Below, in pieces: positions 34,254 through 43,143 of a stretch of DNA of 64,000 bases. Both the position numbers and the translations under genes were made by a program. Origin of the DNA: CAYPIE01 sp964410665 (lineage in GTDB: Bacteria > Planctomycetota > Planctomycetia > Gemmatales > Gemmataceae); assembly GCA_964410665.1 (NCBI GenBank), contig CAYPIE010000019.1, positions 1-64,000 on the forward strand, read 5' to 3'. The notes under the pieces were generated by a model. It was given only the letters and a program-made list of their open reading frames with translations. It had not been told where the DNA came from and did no database searches. Every line of letters begins with the position of its first letter. Within the stretch, counting starts at the first letter, position 1.

Positions 34254-36344
34254 ATGCCTCGAGTGGAACAGCCCATGGTGCCAGACAGCCGACGAAGAAC
34301 GACGATCCGGCGTCGCTTGATGAACGACCTCGTCCTGCTCGTTGTCGTGAGCGGGGGGACCATCCTGACCGTGACTTGGTTCTCGGGTGCGCGAACGATC
34401 GAAGAGATTTCCACAGCGATCATCGACCGGACCGCCAGGCAAACCGAGCGGGAACTACAGCAATATTTTGGCACCGTCCATTCTAACGTCCTTACCGGTC
34501 GCGCCTGGGCAGAGGTGGGGCTACTCGACCCCACCGACTATCGGGCGATGAACGCGATGTTCGTACCGATCCTGCAGCAAAACCCGCAGTTCTCCTCGAT
34601 GATGGTGGCCGACTCCGACGGAGCCGAATATCTACTGCTGCGCGACCCGCTCGACCCGAACGCCTGGTCCAACCGCATTGTCCAAGCCGACCGTTGGGGC
34701 ACTCGGGTCTTCCACCGCAAATGGAACACCGCCACCGGTGCGGTGGAGGAAGCGTTCGACGAGTTGGAGTACGACCCGAGGAAGCGAATCTGGTACGAAC
34801 GGGCGCTGGAGACGACCCCATCGAAGCCGGTCTTCTGGACCAAGCCGGTGATCTTTTTTGTCACCAAGGACCCAGGGATCACCGCCTCGACCCACCTGGT
34901 GACGGGTGAGGGTGAGCCGCGGACCGTGGTGGTCGCCTACGACCTATTGTTGATGGACATCTCGAAGTTCACAACCCGTCTGGAAGTCAGCGAACGGGGC
35001 AAGGCGTTCGTGCTGGTGGAAGGCCACGAGCCCGGGGAGTTCGAGGTCGTCGGGCTGCCCGCGGATCCACACTACGGCAGTGACAAGGCGATCCGCGATG
35101 CGCTCGTCTTCGTCCCCCCGGCCAGCGCGGTCGCCGATTCGGACGCCCAGCTGCCGCCACCGGACGGCTTGCACGTCCCCTCGGTCGCGGCCTCGGTGAC
35201 CGCCTGGGTGGACAGGCGACGGCCGGCAGGCCCGGTCCGATTCCCTTCCGATGGCGAGCCGTGGTGGGGCGGCTTTCGCCGGTTCCCCCTGGGCGACAAC
35301 ACTTTCTGGGTCGGTGTGGTCGTCCCCGAGGAAGATCTCTCGTCGGCGGTTCGCCTACAGCAATGGTTAGTGATGGCAATCGTCCTCGGCGTGTTGGGCG
35401 TGGGCATGGTCCGCGCGGTGACCTTGGCCCGCCGATTCAGCGGGCCGATCGAGTCGCTGGTCAAGGAGAGCGAGCGCATTAGCCGGGGGGAACTCGAACC
35501 GGGCGGGCAGGTCGAGTCGGACGTCCAGGAGATCCGCAGTCTTGCCGACGCCCACGACCGGATGCGCGAGGGGCTGAAAGCCGTGATTACCCTAGAGAAA
35601 CTGGAGCGTGACCTCGACATCGCCCGCGAGATCCAGCGCGGCCTGCTACCGGAAGTGCCGCCGGCAACACCGGGGTTCGAAGTGGCCGGGTGGAGCTTGC
35701 CCGCTGAGAAGGCCGGGGGCGATTACTTCGACTGGTTGATGCTGCCCGATGGACGGACGTTGTTCACGCTCGCGGACGTGACCGGGCATGGCATCGGGCC
35801 GGCGCTGATCGTCTCGGTATACCGCGCGTATGTGCGATCCTGTGCCGGTGATGGCACCGTGGATCTCAGTGTTATCACAGGACGAATCAATTCACTATTA
35901 TGTGCTGACATTCCCGAAAGCCGCTTCATCACCGCGGCGATCGGCCTGATCGATCCCAGCCAAGACGAGGTCGCACTGTTGTCCGCCGGCCAAGCTCCAC
36001 TGCTATTCTATGAGGCAGTGACCGGCACACTGCACAACTGGAGAGCGGACGACCTGCCGTTAGGAGTCGCCGATGGCTTGCGATTCTCCGGACCGCGCCG
36101 GATCGCGTTCGCACCCGGCGACCTGCTGGTCTTGATCACCGACGGCTTTTTCGAAGCGACCAACCCTGCAGGCGTGCAATTCGGCATCCGTGCGCTGGAA
36201 CGGTTCGTCTGTGACTACCATCAACTCCCTCCCAAGGCATGGATCGCACAGCTCTACACGGAGGTTCACAGACACATGGCCGGCGCGGCACAGGCAGACG
36301 ACCTAACGGCCCTAGTGATCAAGCGGTCCGATCAAGGCAGATGA
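34254..36344 (+). CDS. membrane sensor with SpoIIE-type PP2C phosphatase domain
   Basis: 696 residues. Membrane segment near residues 22-45 (LMNDLVLLVVVSGGTILTVT), a large extracytoplasmic sensor domain to about 365 (dCache-like: FSSMMVADSDGAEYLLLRD, RKRIWYERALETTPSKPVFW), a second span (LVMAIVLGVLGVGMVRAVTL), a HAMP region (RFSGPIESLVKESERISRGE), a short coil (LERDLDIAREIQRGLLPEVP, the usual linker) and a C-terminal SpoIIE/RsbU phosphatase: EKAGGDYFDWLMLPDGR, LADVTGHGIGPALIVS, LLSAGQAPLLFY, LLVLITDGFFEATN, ADDLTALVIKR. Such proteins dephosphorylate anti-anti-sigma factors in partner-switching; no STAS or anti-sigma gene is nearby. Confidence 0.93.
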   Translation: MPRVEQPMVPDSRRRTTIRRRLMNDLVLLVVVSGGTILTVTWFSGARTIEEISTAIIDRTARQTERELQQYFGTVHSNVLTGRAWAEVGLLDPTDYRAMNAMFVPILQQNPQFSSMMVADSDGAEYLLLRDPLDPNAWSNRIVQADRWGTRVFHRKWNTATGAVEEAFDELEYDPRKRIWYERALETTPSKPVFWTKPVIFFVTKDPGITASTHLVTGEGEPRTVVVAYDLLLMDISKFTTRLEVSERGKAFVLVEGHEPGEFEVVGLPADPHYGSDKAIRDALVFVPPASAVADSDAQLPPPDGLHVPSVAASVTAWVDRRRPAGPVRFPSDGEPWWGGFRRFPLGDNTFWVGVVVPEEDLSSAVRLQQWLVMAIVLGVLGVGMVRAVTLARRFSGPIESLVKESERISRGELEPGGQVESDVQEIRSLADAHDRMREGLKAVITLEKLERDLDIAREIQRGLLPEVPPATPGFEVAGWSLPAEKAGGDYFDWLMLPDGRTLFTLADVTGHGIGPALIVSVYRAYVRSCAGDGTVDLSVITGRINSLLCADIPESRFITAAIGLIDPSQDEVALLSAGQAPLLFYEAVTGTLHNWRADDLPLGVADGLRFSGPRRIAFAPGDLLVLITDGFFEATNPAGVQFGIRALERFVCDYHQLPPKAWIAQLYTEVHRHMAGAAQADDLTALVIKRSDQGR

Positions 36345-36432
36345 CCCCTTCCATCCAGGAACCCGCCCACCGTCCGCGCGTACAATGGGTGCGTGACGCC
36401 GAGCAAGCTTTCGCAAACTATCGGACCGAACG

Positions 36433-37056
36433 ATGCCAGACCAAGAACCGAACCGAAGAACCACCGACGCCCTCACCCCCGAAGGATGGGGCAACCGTTA
36501 CCGGGAAGGCCGCACCGCCTGGGACCGGGGTCAACCTAGCCCGGCACTGGCCCAATTCCTGGCAACGTCCGGACTGACCTCCGGTCATGTGCTCGTCCCG
36601 GGGTGCGGGCAAGGCCACGAGGTCATCGAGCTCGCCCGGCGGGGTTTCGAGGTCACCGCCGTGGATTTCGCACCGGAACCGCTTCAAGAACTCGGACTGC
36701 GATTGACCGCCGCCGGTCTGTCTGCGGAGCTGGTCCAGGACGATGTTCTCAAAGTTCGCTTCGACCGGCCATTCGATGCGGTCTACGAACAAACCTGCCT
36801 GTGTGCGTTGCATCCCGACACTTGGCCGTCGTACGCAGCCAGCCTGAGGGAATGGCTCCGACCAGGCGGTTGGTTGTTCGCCGTGTTTATGCAGACCGAC
36901 TGGGAGGGCGGTCCGCCGTTCCACTGTGACATCGATGTGATGCGCCAACTGTTTCCGGCCGACATCTGGGAATGGACCTCGACCCTCACGACGGTTCCGC
37001 ACCCGGCCGGGGTAAAGGAGCTCGCCGTGATCCTGAAGAAGATCTCAAGTAACTGA
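36433..37056 (+). CDS. TPMT-family SAM methyltransferase
   Basis: 207 residues. The TPMT-type start is clear: WGNRYREGRTAWDRGQPSPA, then SAM motif HVLVPGCGQGHEVIELARRG and VTAVDFAPEPLQEL. FDAVYEQTCLCALHPDTWPS is the family segment with the catalytic-site Cys/His area; REWLRPGGWLFAVFMQTDWE and GPPFHCDIDVMRQLF follow. Members methylate thiols, halides or metalloids (Se, Te) with SAM. ATG 36433 overlaps no gene; the preceding phosphatase ends 88 nt upstream. Confidence 0.9.
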   Translation: MPDQEPNRRTTDALTPEGWGNRYREGRTAWDRGQPSPALAQFLATSGLTSGHVLVPGCGQGHEVIELARRGFEVTAVDFAPEPLQELGLRLTAAGLSAELVQDDVLKVRFDRPFDAVYEQTCLCALHPDTWPSYAASLREWLRPGGWLFAVFMQTDWEGGPPFHCDIDVMRQLFPADIWEWTSTLTTVPHPAGVKELAVILKKISSN

Positions 37057-37388
37057 GTGGTTAGGGCAAGCTACGCGCAACCCGCAGACGCCTCGACCTC
37101 GAAATGCGAATTCCTTCCCGCGCCGGGTACCGATTCGTCGTCGGTGTCCATCTGGATGGCCTTTTTGATCCAGACCCGGGCGACTCCGGAATCCCCGCGG
37201 ACGAGAGAGGGCGTTTTCGCATCCAGGGGGGGGCTCCCTACCCGTACCGGTGACCGGAAAAGAGTGGCTAACCATTCCAATAGCCTCTATATTAATACGT
37301 TCCGTCGCAACCAAGTCCGTTCTCACGACCACCTGCACGGAGTGAAGCAAACTCAGACCCCCTCCCCCCTGCTGGAGTTGTTATTCAC
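37057..37388. other. intergenic region upstream of RTX gene
   Basis: No convincing coding sequence. The right third is relatively AT-rich (around TATATTAATACG at 37289) and may hold the promoter of the RTX gene. The ORFs on the minus strand look like chance frames. Confidence 0.5.
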
Positions 37389-39653
37389 ATGAACGCCCGA
37401 CCACGGATCCGTTTGACGGCGGAGCGGTTGGAATCTCGCTACGCACCCGCCATACTTAAGTACACCGCCGACTCGGACAATGGTCCTGACGAAATTACCG
37501 TCCGACTCGATGAGTCGAACCGCAAGATCGAGGTCCTTGACGACGGGAAGTTGGTGAAGAAACGTCGGTTGCGCGCCACCGAACGCGTCGTGATCTCGGT
37601 CGATTCCGCCGAGGGCGATCGGCTCACCGTCGATTACACCCCGGGCCTGTTCCCGGTCCCCGTCGACTATCTCGGCAGCACTGACGCCGCAGGCCGAGTG
37701 ACGGCCATTAAGACCGTCAGCGTTGACCTGAGTCACTCGGCCGTCGCGACAACCATCGACATCGGCCTGTACTCCACCGAGGTAACCTTCCACGGCGGCG
37801 GGGCCATCACCGTTGTCGGCACGACCTCGACCGTCGTGGGCACCGACGGGAACGACACCTTCATCGACAACACCAACATCGAACTGCTCGCGATCCAAGG
37901 TGGTCTCGGCAACGATAACTACTTGCTCCGGCCCGGCAGCACCATCGTCATCGGCGACGACGGCGGTAACGACACCGTCGACTTTAGCTCCAACGACGAG
38001 GCCGTCTCGGCCGACATCGGTACCGACACCACCACTGTCACCGACTCCGATGGTGAGGTCATCTTCGACGGCACCGTCGAGACCGTCGTGGGCACCAACG
38101 GCAACGACTCCTTCATCGACAACACCAACATCGAACTGCTCGCGATCCAAGGTGGTCTCGGCAACGATAACTACTTGCTCCGGCCCGGCAGCACCATCGT
38201 CATCGGCGACGACGGCGGTAACGACACCGTCGACTTTAGCTCCAACGACGAGGCCGTCTCGGCCGACATCGGTACCGACACCACCACTGTCACCGACTCC
38301 GATGGTGAGGTCATCTTCGACGGCACCGTCGAGACCGTCGTGGGCACCAACGGCAACGACTCCTTCATCGACAACACCAACATCGAACTGCTCGCGATCC
38401 AAGGTGGTCTCGGCGACGATCACTACCAGCTCAACCCTGGCAGCACCATCGTCATCGGCGACGACGGCGGTAACGACACCGTCGACTTCGGCGATAGCAA
38501 CGACCCCATCACCGCCGAGCTGGGTACAGACTCAACGAGGGTCACTGACCCCGACGGCGAGGTCGTCTTCGATGGCACCGTCGAGACGGTCATCGGCACC
38601 GACAACGACGACGTTTTCTTAGACGGAGGCGAGGTGGACTATACACTCTCGGGACTGGGAGGGACCGACACCTACGACCTGCAGCCTGGTAGCACGATCA
38701 CCGTCATCGAACAAGACGACAGCCGGTTCACGTTCCGGCGGGCGCGTTTCGCCATCGAAGCCAACCTGTCCGACGGGGTGATCACCGACGCCGCGAAGAA
38801 CCAGGTCGTAGTGGTAGGCGGAGCGATCGGTTCGTTCGAGGGAACCGCGTTCGGCGACGTGATCATCGGCACTGACGGGGACAACGTCCTGATCGGCGGG
38901 CCGGGCAACGACTTGCTCGCCGGGGGTGGAGGGGACGACCGTTATGTCCTGACCCCAGACGGGACCGACACGGTCGCTGATACCAGCGGCCGTGACACTC
39001 TGGATTTCTCCGGATCCCCGGTCGGGGTGCGGGTAAACCTGGGACGTGACAACGGCTCTCCCCAGTTGATCGCACCAGGCGCCACGCTGGTCCTGGAGGG
39101 AAAGGTCGAGGTCTTGATCGGCAGCCATCGGGATGACAGGCTCTTCGGCAGCCACAGGGACGACGTGCTGATCGGGCTCGGCGGGGATGACCGGCTCCAG
39201 GGCCAGGCGGGCAACGACCTGTTGCTCGGCGGCAGCGGTGCTGACAACTTGAACGGCGGGTCGGGGAATGACATTTTAGTCGGTGGTAGCGGCCCGGACC
39301 GGCTCAAGGGCGGCTCCGGCGAAGACATTCTGATTGCGGGTTACACGGTGTACGACGAGGTGCCCGGAAGTGGCGGGCTCCGCGATCAGGTCGACCTGGT
39401 CGCCTGGTCGGCGATCGCCGCGGCCTGGGACCAACCGGGGCCGGTCGGGAACCGAGTGGCCTCGATCCGGGCCGGGGTCGGAGCGGCCGGACAGTACCGC
39501 TTGCGTGCCAGCGGCGAGGATCAGACCGTCTTCGATGACCACGATCCGGACCGGTTGACAGGCGGGCAAGGGCGGGACTGGTTCTTCGCGCAGGTCCCGG
39601 GTGGCGACGTGATCACTGACAAGGACCACCGCGACTTCCTCAACGATCTGTAG
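37389..39653 (+). CDS. secreted RTX-type calcium-binding repeat protein with LExR signature
   Basis: 754 residues. The N-terminus (RIRLTAERLESRYAPA) fits the planctomycete extracellular signature ('LExR...PA') that marks exported giant proteins lacking a normal signal peptide. Residues ~150-410 hold tandem 84-residue units beginning V-V-G-T-D/N-G-N-D. From ~490 come canonical RTX nonapeptides (GTDGDNVLIGGPGNDLLAGG, GGDDRLQGQAGNDLLLGGSG, GGSGNDILVGG), which bind Ca2+ as a beta-roll outside the cell. A final domain of about 100 residues (YDEVPGSGGLRDQVDLVAWS, FDDHDPDRLTGGQGRDWFFA) closes it. No type I secretion genes nearby. Its 3' end overlaps the convergent kinase by 14 nt. Confidence 0.9.
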   Translation: MNARPRIRLTAERLESRYAPAILKYTADSDNGPDEITVRLDESNRKIEVLDDGKLVKKRRLRATERVVISVDSAEGDRLTVDYTPGLFPVPVDYLGSTDAAGRVTAIKTVSVDLSHSAVATTIDIGLYSTEVTFHGGGAITVVGTTSTVVGTDGNDTFIDNTNIELLAIQGGLGNDNYLLRPGSTIVIGDDGGNDTVDFSSNDEAVSADIGTDTTTVTDSDGEVIFDGTVETVVGTNGNDSFIDNTNIELLAIQGGLGNDNYLLRPGSTIVIGDDGGNDTVDFSSNDEAVSADIGTDTTTVTDSDGEVIFDGTVETVVGTNGNDSFIDNTNIELLAIQGGLGDDHYQLNPGSTIVIGDDGGNDTVDFGDSNDPITAELGTDSTRVTDPDGEVVFDGTVETVIGTDNDDVFLDGGEVDYTLSGLGGTDTYDLQPGSTITVIEQDDSRFTFRRARFAIEANLSDGVITDAAKNQVVVVGGAIGSFEGTAFGDVIIGTDGDNVLIGGPGNDLLAGGGGDDRYVLTPDGTDTVADTSGRDTLDFSGSPVGVRVNLGRDNGSPQLIAPGATLVLEGKVEVLIGSHRDDRLFGSHRDDVLIGLGGDDRLQGQAGNDLLLGGSGADNLNGGSGNDILVGGSGPDRLKGGSGEDILIAGYTVYDEVPGSGGLRDQVDLVAWSAIAAAWDQPGPVGNRVASIRAGVGAAGQYRLRASGEDQTVFDDHDPDRLTGGQGRDWFFAQVPGGDVITDKDHRDFLNDL
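37833..38841 (+). repeat. 252-bp tandem repeats within RTX gene
   Basis: Units start at 37833, 38085, 38337 and 38589, exactly 252 bp apart. The first two and much of the third are almost identical at DNA level, including silent positions; the third diverges from about 38413 and the fourth is strongly diverged. Each unit encodes 84 residues with two nonapeptide-like turns. The near-identity implies recent expansion or homogenisation. Confidence 0.92.
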
Positions 39654-42600
39654 AGGTAGATTCGCGGAGCCGTTCGGCCACGGCGGCGAAGCCGGGCAGT
39701 TGCCGCGCGGCCGCCAACTCCGGGTCTTCGCGGATAAGATCGTGGTCGGCGAAGCCAGCGTCGAGCGCGGCCTGCAAGCAACCGAGCGATGCTTCGCCAT
39801 AGGCTCGGGCAAGCTCGGCCCGTTCCGACTCCGGCGCATCGCCGGCCGACTCCACCGCCACCGCGAACACACAGGCGAGGTTGTACAGCAGGAACGGATT
39901 GTCGGCGGCTTGCTGTCGGACGCGGCCGGCCACAGCGGCCCCGTCGGCGTGGCGGCCCGCGTGCGTCAGGAACAGCGCGTAGGTGGTCTGCAACACCAGG
40001 TCGCGGGGGTTGCTTTTTGCCGGCGGCTCGATCAACCCCACCGCAGTCTGGTACTCGCGGGCGGCCTCCTCTCGCAGGTCCTCGCCGCGGAAGGTGTCGC
40101 CGAGCTTGGCGTGGGCGGCCGCGAGGTCCAGCTTCAGCCGCGGGATCCTGGGATAATCGTTCACCAGCCCGCGGGCCAAGCGGACCGCTTCGGCAGCGTG
40201 TTCGCGGGCCCGGTCGGGCTCTCCTGCTTTCAACAGCCCATCGGCCAACTTGGAGTGCGACACACGGACGTCCCGTCGGGCGTTCGGCTTGCGAGGGCTA
40301 CCCAGCAAGATTCGCTCGCGGATCTGCAGCCCACGGCGGTAGAGTTCCACAGCCCGGGCGGGTTCACTGATGTTCCCGAGTTTTACGTAGATCTGGGCCA
40401 GATCGACCATCGCCGCTGGCTTCCTGGATTCCGCGAGTTCCTCCCGCAGCCGCAGACAGGCCTGGTAATCGCGGCGGGCCGACGGCAAGTCCCCGCTGAC
40501 GGTCGCCAGGTCGCCGAGCTTGGCCACCGCCACCGATAGGGCACGCTTCCAATCCGGGTTCTCGGGGTCGGCCTCGGTCTGTTGGCGGGAGATCGCGTGG
40601 ACCCGCTTGTAACTCCGCCGGGCGAGTTTCAGGTCGCCGAGCCGTTCGGCCAATTCGCCCAAACGGCGGTGCCCTTCGGCCATGCGGATGTCCACCACCC
40701 CAGCATCGTCCTTGCGGTCGGCGATCTTCTTGAGTCCGTCGAGAGCCAGTTTCAACAGCTCCTGCTTCACGCGCTGCGTGCCGGGCGCGTCGTCGAGACG
40801 GTTTTGCACCTGCATGATCAGGCCGCCGAGGGCCTCCAGGGCCAACTCCCGTTGCCCGGCGGCGACGGTGGCGAGCCGGTCCGCCTTCCGTTGCGCGGCC
40901 CGGGCTCGAGCGGCATTGCCCTCCGCGGTCGCCTTGAGTCGCTCGGCCTCCCGGCGGGCCGATTCCGCAGCCGCCTGGGCCGCGCGGGCCTGAAAGGCGC
41001 TGGACTCGGCCGCCCGCTTCTCGGCCCGGATCCGCACGGTGGCGGCCGTCGACATGACCGCCACCGTGGTCAGCAAGACAAAGACCATAGCGCTCAACGC
41101 GGCAATCCCGGGGTTGCGCCGGCACCAGCGATAGAGCCGCTCGGTGCGGCCGACGGGCCGGGCACTGACTGGTTCGCCGGCCAGGAACCGCCGTAGGTCC
41201 TCGGCCAGGGCCGCCGCCGAGACGTAGCGCCGCTCGGGCTCCTTGGCGAGACACTTTAGGCAGATCGTCTCAAGGTCGCGTGGGACCGACTCCTGGAAGC
41301 CGCGAGGCGGCAACGGCTCCTGCTTCAACACTGCGACGAGGGTCTCCACCGGGGTCCCCCGAGCATGCGGCGGCACCCCGGTGAGCAACTCATACAAGAT
41401 CGCCCCAAGTCCGTAGACATCCGTGTGGGGGCCGATCCGCTGCGTCTGGCCGGCCGCCTGCTCCGGGGCCATATAGCTCGGCGTACCCATCACCGTCCCG
41501 TCACGGGTCTGGCTGCTCCCGGCTTCGAGCCGCTTGGCCAGGCCGAAGTCGGTCACCTTGGGCACCCCCGCGGCGGTGAGCAGAACATTGGCCGGCTTGA
41601 GGTCGCGGTGGATGACCCCTTGCTGGTGCGAGAAGTCCACTGCCCGGGCGATCACCTCGGTCAAGGCGGCCGCTTCCCGGGGCGACTGCGGTTGTCCCCC
41701 GGCGTGGTGCCCCAGGCTCCCTCCGTCGACGTACTCCAGCGCGATGTACGGCAGGCCGTTGTGCTCGCCCACCTCGAACAACTGGACGATGTTGGGATGC
41801 TGCAGCCCAGCAATCACCTGGGCCTCGTCGCGAAACCGGATGAGCTGGGTGTGCGAGGTATGGCCCCCAGCGAGAATCATCTTGATCGCCGCGAGACGTT
41901 CGAGGTGAACGTGGCGGGCCTTGTAAACCACGCCCATCCCGCCGCGGGCGATCACCCCCAGCACCCGGTACCCACCGATGTCAGCGCCCTGACCGAGGTC
42001 AGGGCGCGGCGCCGACCGGGCGGCAGGGAGCTCCTCTGTGCGGTCGGCCCGCGCGACGGCGGCGCCGCCGTCGGTGGTCATCCCCACGGGTGGCGTCTCG
42101 GAGATGAACACGGTCTGCGCTCTTGCGGGAGGCCCGGCACCGTCGGTGTGTTCCCCTGGTGATTCCTCCGTCGGTGCCTTTGTCGAGAAGGAAACGCTCG
42201 GTCCAAACTCCGGAGAGACGGGGACGTCCGAGAACTCCCCCGTCTCCCCAGCCTCGGTCGACCCATCGTCTGCCTCGGGAGCCGCGACCGGGGACGGCAG
42301 GTCTACGGCCGGCGCAGGCTGGCCCGAAGAAGGAGCTGACGCTTCGCCCTCCGCCGGGTCCCGGGGAAGAAACTCCGCCGTCGGCTGCGCCGATGGAGAC
42401 GACTCGAAGCTGCAGGTCGGTGCGAACTCCGGGGGGACAGGGACGGCCGAGAATTCCCTTGTCTCCCCGGCCTCGACCGCTCCATCGATCGCCTCCGGAG
42501 CCGCGACCGGGGGCACCAGGTCCACCGTTGGAGCAGGCTGATCCGGAGAGGCAGATGCGGCTCGCTGCGCCGCTTCCCGAGGCAGGAGGTCCGTCGTAGA

Positions 42601-42831
42601 CTCTGCCGGCGGGGACAACGCGCCGGACCGGATCAGTTCGACGATCCGCTGGTAGGCACGGTCGATGTCGACGAGGACGACTTCGAGAGACGCCCTTGCA
42701 GCGCCAGCCCCTTGCAGCCAGGTTTCGCGCCGCGGCGGGTCGGCCCGGGTGAATAACGAACGCCGCCATGCGGCTTCGTAACGTTCCGCGACCGTGCCCT
42801 GATCCGATAAGGGGTCGGGAGGATGGGCCAT
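39640..42831 (-). CDS. Ser/Thr protein kinase with repeat-rich tail
   Basis: 1063 residues from ATG 42831. A Pro/Glu/Ala linker fills the first 285 residues and contains a duplicated segment (about 98-145 and 171-218, core PVAAPEA...EAGET.EFS.VPV.PEF). The Hanks-type kinase domain spans ~288-550: glycine loop VIARGGMGVVYKA, catalytic Lys318 (AAIK), HRD at 409-411 (HRDLKPANVLL), DFG at 429-431, and APEQAAG. A membrane span follows at ~575-600 (GIAALSAMVFVLLTTVAVMS). The remaining ~460 residues are extracytoplasmic, with a coiled coil and TPR-like repeats (HRRLGELAERLGDLKLARRS, KLGDLATVSGDLPSARRDYQ). Planctomycete-type transmembrane kinase; ligands unknown. Confidence 0.95.
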   Translation of the reverse strand: MAHPPDPLSDQGTVAERYEAAWRRSLFTRADPPRRETWLQGAGAARASLEVVLVDIDRAYQRIVELIRSGALSPPAESTTDLLPREAAQRAASASPDQPAPTVDLVPPVAAPEAIDGAVEAGETREFSAVPVPPEFAPTCSFESSPSAQPTAEFLPRDPAEGEASAPSSGQPAPAVDLPSPVAAPEADDGSTEAGETGEFSDVPVSPEFGPSVSFSTKAPTEESPGEHTDGAGPPARAQTVFISETPPVGMTTDGGAAVARADRTEELPAARSAPRPDLGQGADIGGYRVLGVIARGGMGVVYKARHVHLERLAAIKMILAGGHTSHTQLIRFRDEAQVIAGLQHPNIVQLFEVGEHNGLPYIALEYVDGGSLGHHAGGQPQSPREAAALTEVIARAVDFSHQQGVIHRDLKPANVLLTAAGVPKVTDFGLAKRLEAGSSQTRDGTVMGTPSYMAPEQAAGQTQRIGPHTDVYGLGAILYELLTGVPPHARGTPVETLVAVLKQEPLPPRGFQESVPRDLETICLKCLAKEPERRYVSAAALAEDLRRFLAGEPVSARPVGRTERLYRWCRRNPGIAALSAMVFVLLTTVAVMSTAATVRIRAEKRAAESSAFQARAAQAAAESARREAERLKATAEGNAARARAAQRKADRLATVAAGQRELALEALGGLIMQVQNRLDDAPGTQRVKQELLKLALDGLKKIADRKDDAGVVDIRMAEGHRRLGELAERLGDLKLARRSYKRVHAISRQQTEADPENPDWKRALSVAVAKLGDLATVSGDLPSARRDYQACLRLREELAESRKPAAMVDLAQIYVKLGNISEPARAVELYRRGLQIRERILLGSPRKPNARRDVRVSHSKLADGLLKAGEPDRAREHAAEAVRLARGLVNDYPRIPRLKLDLAAAHAKLGDTFRGEDLREEAAREYQTAVGLIEPPAKSNPRDLVLQTTYALFLTHAGRHADGAAVAGRVRQQAADNPFLLYNLACVFAVAVESAGDAPESERAELARAYGEASLGCLQAALDAGFADHDLIREDPELAAARQLPGFAAVAERLRESTSTDR

Positions 42832-43143
42832 CAATCGAATCTCGTCGGGTGGACATCCCGATTGTCGGGAACCTGAGAAAACTTCATAAATCCTAATTTA
42901 TCAAGTCCCCCCCGGGCATGACGACTGGAAAGCGTGTCACCTGGGCTCAAAGTTGCTTGGAGTCAGAGTCACGATTGCACACGACCGGTCGGTCTCTTCT
43001 ATGGTGGTTTTCCGAAGGTATCTGGAAGACCACCCAGCACTCCCAAGTTCCATGATTGACTGGCGTGGTCGAGACGTTATGTTTGATGATTGATTAGGAA
43101 CGGTCACCAAATGCACTCCAGCCCATGAAGAAAGTGCAGATTC
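42832..43143. other. divergent promoter region of kinase and ATP-grasp gene
   Basis: About 310 bp between two divergent genes. An AT-rich patch (AACTTCATAAATCCTAATTT near 42883) lies on the kinase side and ATGTTTGATGATTGATTAGG near 43080 on the ATP-grasp side. A short plus-strand frame (…VRVTIAHDRSVSSMVVFRRY…) looks weakly protein-like but has no start or family. No repeat or RNA recognised. Confidence 0.45.

Noticed and set aside
36239..36577. Frame bridging phosphatase and TPMT genes
   Set aside because: Out of phase with both real genes and without motif.
37353..38423. 356-codon minus-strand frame across the RTX repeats, with regular Val/Asp/Gly repeats
   Set aside because: Its regularity simply reflects the 252-bp repeats of the plus-strand RTX gene; no leader or start fits.
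37833..38841. Regular repeats considered as a CRISPR array
   Set aside because: Units are 252 bp, contiguous and protein-coding; there are no short repeats with unique spacers and no cas genes.
41365..42162. 265-codon plus-strand frame opposite the kinase
   Set aside because: Antisense to the kinase catalytic domain, whose motifs are all intact.
42960..43086. Short plus-strand frame before the ATP-grasp gene considered as precursor peptide
   Set aside because: No start codon with ribosome site in a suitable place and no repeated or Cys/Thr/Glu-rich core as expected for modified peptides.
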